Below, one piece after another: positions 1 through 6,337 of a stretch of DNA of 11,755 bases. The notes beneath the pieces were generated by a model that did not search any database, was not told where the DNA came from, and saw only the letters and a list, made by a program, of their open reading frames with translations. A program made the position numbers and the translations under genes. How positions within the stretch are numbered: the stretch's first letter is position 1; each line of letters starts with the position of its first letter. The DNA comes from Candidatus Levyibacteriota bacterium (GTDB lineage Bacteria; Patescibacteriota; Microgenomatia; Levybacterales; UBA12049): positions 1-11,755 of the forward strand of contig JAGOUP010000009.1 of the NCBI GenBank assembly GCA_018061205.1. Reading direction: 5' to 3'.

Positions 1-878
1 CCATGAGCGTAAGTAATGAGTTTTCCTTTATAAAATTCAATTGGTTGAATCCAGTGCGGATGATTACCAATAACCAAATCAGCTCCTGCATCAATAGATA
101 CATGACCAAGTCGTTTTTGATCATCATCAGGTTGATCTCTATACTCGACTCCCCAGTGATAGGTAACAACGACAATATCCGCACGCTTTTTTGCCTCTGC
201 TATTTCTTTTTTTATGATTGTATCATTGGCATTGGTAATACCGGGTTGTGGTTTTGTGATATCGTTATATCCTAAAAATGCAAATCTCATACCACGGATA
301 TCTTTATAGACTGGACCATTGATACCTGTAACGGCAATAGTAGCGTTTTCTAAAAGTGTTTTTGTTTCTGCCACTCCGTCTATACCATGATTTCCTACAT
401 GATTATTTGCAATATTAGCAATAGTAACTCCTATAGCTTCTAGCCCTGCAATATTTTTTGCATCGCCACAAAAAACCATACCATCAACAGTTATCGGACA
501 TTCTTTGATGAGTGGTGTTTCCAAATTCACAAAGGTAATATCTGTTTTTTTGCTTTTTAAAATTGGAATCACCTTTTCATAGGGCCATAGCGGATTATTA
601 AATTTCATTACGTGATAGTTAACAGAACGAGCTGGAATAATATCTCCTGTCGCGGTAATAACACGAATTTTTTCAGCAGAAAGAGTTGCGATCCATGTAT
701 GGTCATTTGAAAAAATAGCATCCAATGTCAGAGAAGGGAAAGAAGTCTCGGGTGTTTTAGAGATATATTGCTTATATGGTGTATTTTTTATGGAATGTTT
801 TGTCGTGAGGAAAACTATTGTTCCTCCAGCTGAAATTAAGAAGCCGAGAGCAATAATCGCGATTATTTTATTTGACAT
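1..878 (-). CDS. CapA-family (PGA_cap) metallophosphoesterase-like protein, partial
   Basis: The reverse strand is open from an ATG at 878 to the window edge (292 full codons; C-terminus missing). Residues 4-24 form an N-terminal membrane anchor, so the rest probably lies outside the membrane. The PGA_cap/CapA pattern follows in order: TGDIIPAR (77-84), FVNLETPL (116-123), ANNHVGNHG (157-165), YHWGVEY (240-246) and GNHPHW (271-276), with Asp, Asn, Glu and His residues of a calcineurin-like metal site. The family includes capsule and poly-gamma-glutamate synthesis proteins, but many members have no tested substrate and no cap genes are seen here, so the exact role is open. The start is fixed by a TATAAT box ending 6 nt upstream. 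The gene diverges from the one at 936. Confidence 0.9.
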   Translation of the reverse strand, partial: MSNKIIAIIALGFLISAGGTIVFLTTKHSIKNTPYKQYISKTPETSFPSLTLDAIFSNDHTWIATLSAEKIRVITATGDIIPARSVNYHVMKFNNPLWPYEKVIPILKSKKTDITFVNLETPLIKECPITVDGMVFCGDAKNIAGLEAIGVTIANIANNHVGNHGIDGVAETKTLLENATIAVTGINGPVYKDIRGMRFAFLGYNDITKPQPGITNANDTIIKKEIAEAKKRADIVVVTYHWGVEYRDQPDDDQKRLGHVSIDAGADLVIGNHPHWIQPIEFYKGKLITYAH

Positions 879-884
879 ACTACA

Positions 885-890
885 ATTATA
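885..890 (-). promoter_or_regulatory. -10 box of the capA-like gene
   Basis: On the reverse strand TATAAT is followed by 6 nt (TGTAGT) and then the ATG at 878. This spacing places transcription initiation at or next to the start codon, implying a leaderless mRNA. I see no convincing -35 element. Confidence 0.7.
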
Positions 891-923
891 CAGTACTGCT
901 AGATTAGCTATTGTTTTATGTGC

Positions 924-929
924 TATAGT
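924..929 (+). promoter_or_regulatory. Extended -10 box of the gene at 936
   Basis: TGC-TATAGT is followed by 6 nt and the ATG at 936. The TG one base upstream makes it an extended -10 element. It lies inside the longer alternative reading frame that would start at 918, which argues for the 936 start. The divergent capA-like promoter is about 35 bp away in the same 57-bp intergenic region. Confidence 0.65.
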
Positions 930-935
930 CAAAAT

Positions 936-1817
936 ATGGCATCACAACGTGCACATTATAATCATCTCCGAGATAGATGGACTCAGCAGCATGCGACACT
1001 CCATGGAAGACTATGGGAAAAGCACAAAGAGGCATTGGAATGGTTACAGAAAAAATCACAACATGCAGCTGTAGGTTCACTAGGGGCATTTATGCTTTTC
1101 GCACTTCCCGGAAAACAGGAATTCACGATGCCAAAAATGCTATCACAAAATGTCAGTCAGGAAGTTGGAAATAGTGTCGACAAAAAGGTATTTGTTATTA
1201 ATGATTTATCAAAAATACTGCCCGATACTGTTGAGCCATTAAACGAATCTCAAGAAAAACAAATAGCCAATGTGATGGCGAGGTATTATGGGGTAAATGC
1301 AACAGCAGAATTGGATGGGAAACGATTGAATAGAAGTTATGGCTATATAGGTGCTGAGCAACATTTGATGCGTTTTGAGGGAGATACTATGGAGGGTCAT
1401 TTTGATAATCAAGACGATGCGACAAAGTATTACTCCTCTGGTATGGCACCTGGTAGAGGGGCATGGGGGTATTTCGGAACTGATAATACAGCTACACAGC
1501 GAGAAAAATATTATATTGCAGTGCAATCATTTTTATCTCCTGGTTGGCAAGGTAACTCGAAAGAGATGTATCAGTTTTTTAAATATCGAAAAATGCTTGT
1601 GGTAAATCCGCAAAATGGTAAAGCGATGGTAGTTGTGATAGGAGATGCGGGACCTGCAGCATGGACAGGAAAGCATTTAGGGGGTAGTCCTGAAGTGATG
1701 AAGTATTTAGAACGAGTTGATGGAAGGCAAAAAGGACCTGTGCTCTATTTCTTTCTGGATGATCCGGATGATAAAATACCATTGGGGCCACTCCCTGTGA
1801 GTGAAACAGATGTATGA
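936..1817 (+). CDS. Unknown protein with probable C-terminal double-psi beta-barrel (RlpA/expansin-like)
   Basis: This encodes 293 residues with the ATG at 936; an in-frame ATG at 918 lies upstream of the -10 box and is less likely. Residues 1-43 are charged and helical. Residues 44-58 are a short hydrophobic stretch that could be a membrane anchor. The middle (about 105-180) is rich in Gly, Tyr and Asn and matches nothing I can name. Residues 218-276 read like a double-psi beta-barrel: a VVNPQNGK strand-turn, a hydrophobic strand, GDAGP (D237 at the place of the conserved Asp of RlpA and expansins), then GGSPEVMKYL, resembling the 'DLS..A...L' segment. Such domains bind or cleave glycans, often peptidoglycan, but activity here is inference. 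The stop overlaps the next start (ATGA), suggesting translational coupling. Confidence 0.7.
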   Translation: MASQRAHYNHLRDRWTQQHATLHGRLWEKHKEALEWLQKKSQHAAVGSLGAFMLFALPGKQEFTMPKMLSQNVSQEVGNSVDKKVFVINDLSKILPDTVEPLNESQEKQIANVMARYYGVNATAELDGKRLNRSYGYIGAEQHLMRFEGDTMEGHFDNQDDATKYYSSGMAPGRGAWGYFGTDNTATQREKYYIAVQSFLSPGWQGNSKEMYQFFKYRKMLVVNPQNGKAMVVVIGDAGPAAWTGKHLGGSPEVMKYLERVDGRQKGPVLYFFLDDPDDKIPLGPLPVSETDV

Positions 1818-2146
1818 GTAAAAAACACTTTTATAGTCACATTGTAGAGACATCATCAATTAGTCTTTCTCTTGGAGATATGGAATTGACGCCTACTGAG
1901 AGAAAAGAATTGATAGAACTTGTCGAAATGAATATACATAAAACCATTTTGGATCTTGTCCTCTCTCATCTTTCCGAGGAGGATAAAAAACAATTTTTAC
2001 TGCATCTTCATGAAGATCATCATGAAAGCATTTGGAATATATTGAATAAACGTATTGATAATATTGAAGAAAAAATTCAAGAAGTAGCAACAGAGTTAAA
2101 AAAGCAATTTGCGAAAGATATTGCAGAGGCAAAGAAAAAAAGATAA
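1814..2146 (+). CDS. Small helical protein of unknown function
   Basis: This 110-residue protein has no signal peptide or membrane segment. It is mostly predicted helix: residues 26-58 are amphipathic (TPTERKELIELVEMN..., then a LSEEDKKQFLLHL stretch). Residues 75-110 form a highly charged helix that could be a short coiled coil, ending in a Lys/Arg-rich tail. I do not recognise the family. The ATG overlaps the TGA of the upstream gene, so the two are very likely co-transcribed and translationally coupled and may act together. A new promoter for the next gene lies 13 bp after its stop. Confidence 0.7.
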   Translation: MSKKHFYSHIVETSSISLSLGDMELTPTERKELIELVEMNIHKTILDLVLSHLSEEDKKQFLLHLHEDHHESIWNILNKRIDNIEEKIQEVATELKKQFAKDIAEAKKKR

Positions 2147-2158
2147 CGTATATTCTGT

Positions 2159-2164
2159 TATAAT
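2159..2164 (+). promoter_or_regulatory. Extended -10 box of the uracil-DNA glycosylase gene
   Basis: TGT-TATAAT is a perfect extended -10 element. It is followed by exactly 6 nt (CTCCTC) and the ATG at 2171. The 6-nt gap holds no ribosome binding site and is in fact the complement of one, fitting a leaderless transcript. Confidence 0.75.
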
Positions 2165-2170
2165 CTCCTC

Positions 2171-2728
2171 ATGAACAAACAGCAAGCATTAGATCAGATT
2201 GCGAAAGATATTGAAGTATGTGCTCTTTGTAAAAAAGAAAAAAATGGTATGGCTGTTCCTGGAGAGGGAAATCCTGATGCAGATATCATTTTTATTGGCG
2301 AAGCGCCAGGAAAAACAGAAGCAAAAACAGGAAGACCATTTGTTGGTCGTTCAGGACAATTATTGCGTTCACTGATTAGAGAAGTAGGTCTATTGGAAGA
2401 GGATGTTTTTATTACGAGTCCTGTAAAATATTTGCCGGATCGAGGAACACCGACGAGTGAAGATATCGCACATGGTCGGATACATCTCATGCAACAGTTT
2501 GCGGTTATTGACCCGAAAATAATAGTACTGATGGGGCGTGTTGCATCCGAGGGAGTACTTCAGCAAAAACTGGCGGTGATGAGTCAGCGTGGGACTATTA
2601 TAGAAAAGGGTGGAAAAAAGTTTTTTTTGACTATTCACCCAGCTGCAGCTATCCGATTTCAAAAATTTAAAAAGCTGATTATTGAGGATTTTGAGAAACT
2701 CAAAGAACTATTAGCTTTGTCATCCTGA
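2171..2728 (+). CDS. Uracil-DNA glycosylase, family-4-like, with incomplete Fe-S cysteine set
   Basis: The protein has 185 residues, close to the usual length of family 4 (thermophile-type) uracil-DNA glycosylases, which excise uracil from DNA to start base-excision repair. Residues 43-47 are GEAPG, followed by GRPFVGRSGQLL (54-65), the uracil-binding and catalytic region. HPAAAIR (156-162) is the second active-site motif. Family 4 enzymes normally bind a 4Fe-4S cluster through C-x2-C plus two later cysteines. Here C17 and C20 are present, but the expected third and fourth positions are Y87 (VKY) and G102 (HGR), and there is no other cysteine. The protein may lack the cluster or be a divergent subfamily. 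The last residues LSS and the TGA stop come from an interspersed repeat. A -10 box decides the start. Confidence 0.88.
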   Translation: MNKQQALDQIAKDIEVCALCKKEKNGMAVPGEGNPDADIIFIGEAPGKTEAKTGRPFVGRSGQLLRSLIREVGLLEEDVFITSPVKYLPDRGTPTSEDIAHGRIHLMQQFAVIDPKIIVLMGRVASEGVLQQKLAVMSQRGTIIEKGGKKFFLTIHPAAAIRFQKFKKLIIEDFEKLKELLALSS

Positions 2729-2784
2729 GTGCATACGAAGGATCTAATCTTAATTCGAGATTCTTCACTTTGTTCAGAATGACA
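2718..2784. repeat. Interspersed inverted repeat, copy 1
   Basis: This 67-bp element begins TGTCATCCTGA and ends TTCAGAATGACA, so its ends are inverted (TGTCAT/ATGACA). It has internal GGATCT...AGATTC segments near the middle. It overlaps the last three codons of the uracil-DNA glycosylase gene and ends just before the next gene. Four other copies or part-copies occur at 3708, 6338, 8529 and 11121. Confidence 0.8.
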
Positions 2785-2791
2785 TGAGTAT

Positions 2792-3400
2792 ATGAAACAT
2801 ATTAGAGACCACTTTCAAAAAGTGGATGTGATACTTTTTGCTGCTTTAGAACAAACCGGTGGGTTAGAGGAAATTTCTTCAAGACACACTGATTATTTTG
2901 TAGCACTTTGTGATGAAATTGTTTCACAACAACTTTCCGGAAAAGTAGCAACGGTTATTTTTGAAAGATTTAGAAAATTATTTCCCAAAGGAAATATAAC
3001 TGCAAAAGCAGTATTGAAACTTACGCATGAGCAGCTACGCGCAGTTGGTATGTCTAATGCCAAAGCAAAATACATAAAAGATTTGGCAGAAAAAGTAGTG
3101 AATCAAGAAATTTCTCTTGACGCATTGGTAATAATGGAAAATGAACAAGTTATTGAAGAACTAACAAAAATTAAAGGTATAGGAAGATGGACAGCTGAAA
3201 TGTTTCTTATGTTCACATTGAAGAGGAAAGATATTTTCTCTCACGGAGATTTAGGTTTAAAAAATGCAATCAAAAAACTGTACCTATTAGAGAATCCGAC
3301 AAAAGAACAAATAGAAATAATTACTATCAAATGGTCACCATATAGAACCTATGCATGTAGAATTTTGTGGAATAGTTTAGATAATGCTCCCAAACTATAA
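2792..3400 (+). CDS. DNA-3-methyladenine glycosylase, AlkA-type HhH-GPD
   Basis: The 202-residue protein is a compact helix-hairpin-helix GPD glycosylase that removes alkylated bases such as 3-methyladenine. Residues 34-60 match the conserved start of the domain (ALCDEIVSQQLSGKVA). The hairpin is at 124-136 (LTKIKGIGRWTAE). The loop SHGDLGLKNAI carries the catalytic Asp, D153. E. coli AlkA has an extra N-terminal domain that is absent here, as in the shorter Mag-type enzymes. There is no C-terminal Fe-S cysteine cluster of the EndoIII/MutY kind. No -10 box or ribosome site is obvious before the ATG. The gene follows repeat copy 1 closely and is probably read from the glycosylase promoter upstream. 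It converges with the next gene, 4 bp away. Confidence 0.9.
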   Translation: MKHIRDHFQKVDVILFAALEQTGGLEEISSRHTDYFVALCDEIVSQQLSGKVATVIFERFRKLFPKGNITAKAVLKLTHEQLRAVGMSNAKAKYIKDLAEKVVNQEISLDALVIMENEQVIEELTKIKGIGRWTAEMFLMFTLKRKDIFSHGDLGLKNAIKKLYLLENPTKEQIEIITIKWSPYRTYACRILWNSLDNAPKL

Positions 3401-3404
3401 GCAA

Positions 3405-3704
3405 TTATGTATAGTGATATAAAGATTTAGTGAGGTCGATTGTTTCTTCATTAAGGAAAAAAACGTGTTCTTGCTCCAAGAGTTTTCTTTTCACATTTAC
3501 TCCTCCAAAACCATACCCTCTCAGTTTTCCTTGACTGTCAATAACTCGATGACAAGGGACTTTACCAGTATCTTTATTGCCTGCCATAGCAAAACCTACA
3601 ACACGGGGAGTTGTTTTAACAATATTTGCTACTTGTTTGTAGGTCATTACTTTCCCTTCTGGAATGGTAGCGACGACAGTATAAATGTGTTCAAAAGTAT
3701 TCAT
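3405..3704 (-). CDS. Short O6-alkylguanine-DNA alkyltransferase (Ogt/MGMT C-terminal domain)
   Basis: The protein has 99 residues from the ATG at 3704 and consists only of the DNA-binding and active-site domain; the N-terminal domain of full MGMT/Ogt is absent. Seen motifs are GKVMTYKQVA (17-26), the Arg-finger helix (RVVG, 34-37), N43 at the Asn-hinge spacing, and PCHRVI (50-55) with acceptor Cys C51. E79 sits at the position of the conserved Glu of the Cys-His-Glu triad. Because PCHR is kept, it is not an alkyltransferase-like protein of the PWHR type and could transfer alkyl groups. An ATG at 3713 gives three more residues, but it lies inside repeat copy 2 and the protein-family start fits 3704 better. 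Confidence 0.87.
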   Translation of the reverse strand: MNTFEHIYTVVATIPEGKVMTYKQVANIVKTTPRVVGFAMAGNKDTGKVPCHRVIDSQGKLRGYGFGGVNVKRKLLEQEHVFFLNEETIDLTKSLYHYT

Positions 3705-3707
3705 AAA

Positions 3708-3772
3708 TGTCATGCTGAATTCATTTCAGCATCTCTTATGTTGATAGATTCTGAAACAAGTTCAGAATGACA
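3708..3772. repeat. Interspersed inverted repeat, copy 2
   Basis: This 65-bp element shows the family pattern clearly. The left arm is TGTCATGCTGAATTCATTTC followed by AGCATCT; the right arm is AGATTCTGAAACAAGTTCAG followed by AATGACA. Each arm also folds on itself (GCTGAA/TTCAGC; CTGAA/TTCAG). It fills nearly all the space between the MazG-like and alkyltransferase genes. It reaches the alternative start codon at 3713. Confidence 0.85.
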
Positions 3773-3777
3773 AGGGA

Positions 3778-4122
3778 TTATGTTTTCTTTTCATGATCTT
3801 TTATATATCTTTCTTCAATTTTTTTTAACTTATCATTTATTGCTCGTTCTACATCCACACCAGCAGTGGTTGCCAAGCTCATAGCTGTGATGATCACATC
3901 GGCAAACTCTTCATACATATTTCGTTTATCAAATTTGTCCAATTTTGATTTTCGCTGCATTTTCAAAATTGATAAAATATCGTTACACAATTCTCCCACT
4001 TCTTCATTCAATTTTACTGTTTTTGCCAAAATCTCTCGCTCAATTGGCGTTGACAGTTTATATCGAGCAGGGGTTTTTTGATTTAATTCTTTGATTTTAT
4101 CCTGTAAGTTTTTTAAATTCAT
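3778..4122 (-). CDS. MazG-like nucleotide pyrophosphohydrolase
   Basis: The 114-residue all-helical protein carries the MazG-superfamily metal-binding pairs: EEVGEL (E41 and E44) and EEFADVI (E72 and D75), separated by a basic loop of about 25 residues. Such single-domain enzymes hydrolyse (d)NTPs to NMPs plus pyrophosphate and are often thought to clear damaged or non-canonical nucleotides. Its substrate cannot be read from the sequence. The ATG at 4122 overlaps the TGA of uppP (ATGA), so it is probably the coupled second gene of a uppP-mazG-ogt run. Proximity to three DNA-repair genes suits a nucleotide-hygiene role, which is inference. Confidence 0.82.
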   Translation of the reverse strand: MNLKNLQDKIKELNQKTPARYKLSTPIEREILAKTVKLNEEVGELCNDILSILKMQRKSKLDKFDKRNMYEEFADVIITAMSLATTAGVDVERAINDKLKKIEERYIKDHEKKT

Positions 4123-4895
4123 AGTCTAATAATAAATACCCAAAAAAGTATTGCGAGTATGATGCGATATATCCCAAAAGGAATAAAGGTATGTGATTTG
4201 ATAAATTGTAGCAAAAATTTGATAGCCATAATAGCAGTAATAAATGATCCGATAAATCCTACCGTCATTAAAGACCATTCATATGGGGTAAATGCAAAAC
4301 TACTTTTTGTCATATCGAGTATTGTTGCTGCAAGCATAGTTGGTACTGCCAAAAGAAAAGAGAACTCAACAGCTGCTTTTCGCTTCGTTCCCAGGTAGAG
4401 GGCGCCTATGATTGTTGCCGCAGATCGTGAAACACCTGGGATAACGGCGAGTGATTGGCAAACACCGATAAAAAAAGCATTTTTGTAAGAAATATGTTCA
4501 ATAGTTGCAACATGATGCTCTTTTTCTTTATAAAGAAGTTCTAAAATAATGAGGAGAATTCCCCCGATAAAGAGTGCAATGATGGTTACATATTCATTTC
4601 CCAGTAAGAATTGTTTGATAAATTTGTACAGAATAAAGCCTATTATTGCTGTAGGAATAAATGCCGCAATTACTTTTTTCCAACCCTCGATATTGGTAAA
4701 AAATGTTTTCCAGTATAAGACGACGACTGCCAAAATTCCGCCAAGCTGAATAAATATTTCAAAACTTTTCACAAAATTTGTTTGGGGGATTTGTAAAAAA
4801 TGTGATGCTAAAATTAAATGTCCTGTAGATGAAATAGGAAGAAATTCACTGACTCCTTCAACTACTGATAGAATAATTGCTTGTAAATAATCCAC
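4119..4895 (-). CDS. uppP: Undecaprenyl-diphosphatase UppP/BacA
   Basis: This integral membrane phosphatase recycles undecaprenyl pyrophosphate to the lipid carrier used for peptidoglycan and surface polysaccharide export. From the GTG at 4895 it has 258 residues, slightly short of the usual 265-275. The first motif, EGVSEFLPISSTGHL (13-27), contains E13, E17 and H26. The second, PGVSRSAAT (153-161), contains the catalytic Arg R157. The remainder is a series of hydrophobic membrane helices, as in the family. A longer frame from an ATG at 4925 would add ten residues that no homologue needs and would contain the TATAAT box. The family commonly begins 'MDYLQAII', matching VDYLQAII here, so GTG is preferred. 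The MazG-like gene is translationally coupled downstream. Confidence 0.94.
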   Translation of the reverse strand: MDYLQAIILSVVEGVSEFLPISSTGHLILASHFLQIPQTNFVKSFEIFIQLGGILAVVVLYWKTFFTNIEGWKKVIAAFIPTAIIGFILYKFIKQFLLGNEYVTIIALFIGGILLIILELLYKEKEHHVATIEHISYKNAFFIGVCQSLAVIPGVSRSAATIIGALYLGTKRKAAVEFSFLLAVPTMLAATILDMTKSSFAFTPYEWSLMTVGFIGSFITAIMAIKFLLQFIKSHTFIPFGIYRIILAILFWVFIIRL

Positions 4896-4901
4896 AGACA
4901 C

Positions 4902-4907
4902 ATTATA
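4902..4907 (-). promoter_or_regulatory. Extended -10 box of uppP
   Basis: On the reverse strand, TGC-TATAAT is followed by 6 nt and the GTG at 4895. This geometry is the same as at four other genes here and is the main reason for choosing GTG over the upstream ATG at 4925. Confidence 0.72.
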
Positions 4908-4932
4908 GCAAAATACGAGACTCAAAACATGA

Positions 4933-4938
4933 TAAAAT
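4933..4938 (+). promoter_or_regulatory. Extended -10 box of the gene at 4945
   Basis: TGA-TAAAAT, a one-base variant of TATAAT, is followed by 6 nt (GATTAT) and the ATG at 4945. It diverges from the uppP promoter; the two -10 boxes are about 25 bp apart. Confidence 0.6.
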
Positions 4939-4944
4939 GATTAT

Positions 4945-5316
4945 ATGGATGGTTTTGAAGAGTCACAATGGAGTAAGAAAAAAATCGCAATAGGTGTTAT
5001 TATCCTTGGATTAGTTTTATTTGTTGGATATCAAAATAGAGAACGAATTTTATCGTATAATAAACAGCCAATCAGGGCAGTAGCTGGAGTAGAGACTGTG
5101 GTAAAACAAGAGAGTAATAAAACAGTAGTACTACCAAGTTTTGATATACAAGAAAAAATTGAAACTATTACACAGCAGGTAAGCAATTTAGATGTATCAG
5201 AAGTAGCAGCATCTTCTCCACAAATACAAAAAGTATTAAAAGATATGGAATCGTTAAAAAATATACCCCAAGATCAGGCGAAAGATGCATGTTTGAATAT
5301 TTGTCGTAGTCTATAA
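4945..5316 (+). CDS. Small single-pass membrane protein of unknown function
   Basis: The protein has 123 residues. Residues 1-13 are polar and end in a Lys cluster. Residues 14-28 (IAIGVIILGLVLFVG) form one membrane segment, followed by QNRER. The positive residues on both sides leave topology uncertain, but the long C-terminal part (30-123) is probably outside. It contains amphipathic, possibly coiled helices and ends with a C-x3-C pair (CLNIC). I do not recognise the family. It sits directly upstream of prfB, whose -10 box overlaps its stop codon, so prfB has its own promoter although it may also be read through from here. Confidence 0.65.
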   Translation: MDGFEESQWSKKKIAIGVIILGLVLFVGYQNRERILSYNKQPIRAVAGVETVVKQESNKTVVLPSFDIQEKIETITQQVSNLDVSEVAASSPQIQKVLKDMESLKNIPQDQAKDACLNICRSL

Positions 5317-5317
5317 T
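5312..5317 (+). promoter_or_regulatory. -10 box of prfB
   Basis: TATAAT overlaps the TAA stop of the preceding gene (5314-5316) and is followed by 7 nt (AGAGAGT) and the prfB ATG. It fits the short-spacing pattern seen at the other unlinked starts in the window. The AGAGAG could alternatively act as a very weak ribosome site on a longer transcript. Confidence 0.65.
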
Positions 5318-5324
5318 AGAGAGT

Positions 5325-6332
5325 ATGGAAGAAGAAATAAAGAACAGAGCACAAAGACTTGTGGAAAAATTGGACGTTGAAGGCAAGCGCAGGCAGATGC
5401 GTGAGTTGGAAGTGGAAAGTGTCAAATCTGATTTTTGGCAGGATCATCAAACCGCAGGGAAAAAAATGAAGGAATTGTCGGATCTGCAAAAAGAAATAGA
5501 GGAGGCTGAATATTTATTAGAACTAGTAAAGGAGGGTGAGTTTATGGAAGCCGGAAAATTGATAGATAAAATGGAGAACTTGCTGTATCTGTCAGGACCA
5601 TACGATTTAGGTCCTGCAATTGTATCTATTCATGCAGGACAGGGTGGTACGGAAGCAATGGATTGGACTGATATGTTATTTCGCATGTATACAAGATATT
5701 TTGAGCGGAAGGGCTGGTCCTATGAGGTTATTGAGCAGGTATATGGCGAGGAAGCAGGAATCAAAAGTGTTACGGTTGAAGTCTTGGGTAAATATGCCTA
5801 CGGTTATTTAAAGGGAGAAGCAGGAACGCATCGATTGGTTCGGCTATCTCCTTTCAATTCTGACAATTTACGTCAAACCTCATTTGCACTTGTTGAAGTA
5901 TTGCCTCAGATTGCTGAAAATGAAGCGATTGTTATCAGGGATGAAGATGTAGAGTTTGAAGCATATCGTAGTGGTGGGCATGGAGGGCAGAATGTCAATA
6001 AAGTATCTACAGCTGTACGAATAAAACACAAGCCAACAGGTATTGTGGTGACCTGTTCTCAGGAACGATATCAAGGACAAAATAGAGAAAATGCTATGAA
6101 ACTTTTGCGAGCCAAGCTTTGGGTTATTCAGGAAGAAGAGAGAAAAAAAGAAGAGACAAAACTCAAAGGTGGTTATAAAACACCCGGCTGGGGAAATCAA
6201 ATCAGATCCTATGTTTTACATCCCTATAAAATGGTGAAGGACCTACGGACACAATACGAAACATCCAACACAGATGCTGTTTTAGATGGAGATTTAGATA
6301 GTTTCATAGATGAAGAACTACGAATGCTTTGA
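5325..6332 (+). CDS. prfB: Peptide chain release factor 2
   Basis: RF2 reads UGA and UAA stop codons and triggers peptide release on the ribosome. The protein has 335 residues. The N-terminal helical domain (1-90) is followed by the conserved IHAGQGGTEAMDW segment (102-114). SPF (175-177) is the RF2 stop-recognition tripeptide, and GGQ (220-222) is the catalytic motif reaching the peptidyl-transferase centre. The C-terminal YKTPGWGNQIRSYVLHPY block is typical of RF2. The programmed +1 frameshift that controls prfB in many bacteria is absent: the frame is continuous and the mRNA seems to begin at or near the ATG, so that autoregulation is lost. Its own stop is TGA. The prfB-ftsE-ftsX order also occurs in Firmicutes. 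Confidence 0.96.
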   Translation: MEEEIKNRAQRLVEKLDVEGKRRQMRELEVESVKSDFWQDHQTAGKKMKELSDLQKEIEEAEYLLELVKEGEFMEAGKLIDKMENLLYLSGPYDLGPAIVSIHAGQGGTEAMDWTDMLFRMYTRYFERKGWSYEVIEQVYGEEAGIKSVTVEVLGKYAYGYLKGEAGTHRLVRLSPFNSDNLRQTSFALVEVLPQIAENEAIVIRDEDVEFEAYRSGGHGGQNVNKVSTAVRIKHKPTGIVVTCSQERYQGQNRENAMKLLRAKLWVIQEEERKKEETKLKGGYKTPGWGNQIRSYVLHPYKMVKDLRTQYETSNTDAVLDGDLDSFIDEELRML

Positions 6333-6337
6333 GACAT

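Noticed and set aside
3..275. A plus-strand 90-codon frame at the left edge
   Set aside because: It lies antisense to the clearly recognisable CapA-like coding sequence and has no domain or start signal.
2450..2490. The RIH tripeptide in the uracil-DNA glycosylase suggested a UdgX-type enzyme (KRRIH loop)
   Set aside because: Here RIH lies at the fourth-cysteine position of family 4 and not in the extra loop before it. The motif A is GEAPG and not the UdgX GEQPG form.
3405..3704. An alkyltransferase-like (Atl, non-catalytic) protein
   Set aside because: The acceptor motif is PCHR and not PWHR. The Asn hinge and the conserved Glu are also at the right spacing.
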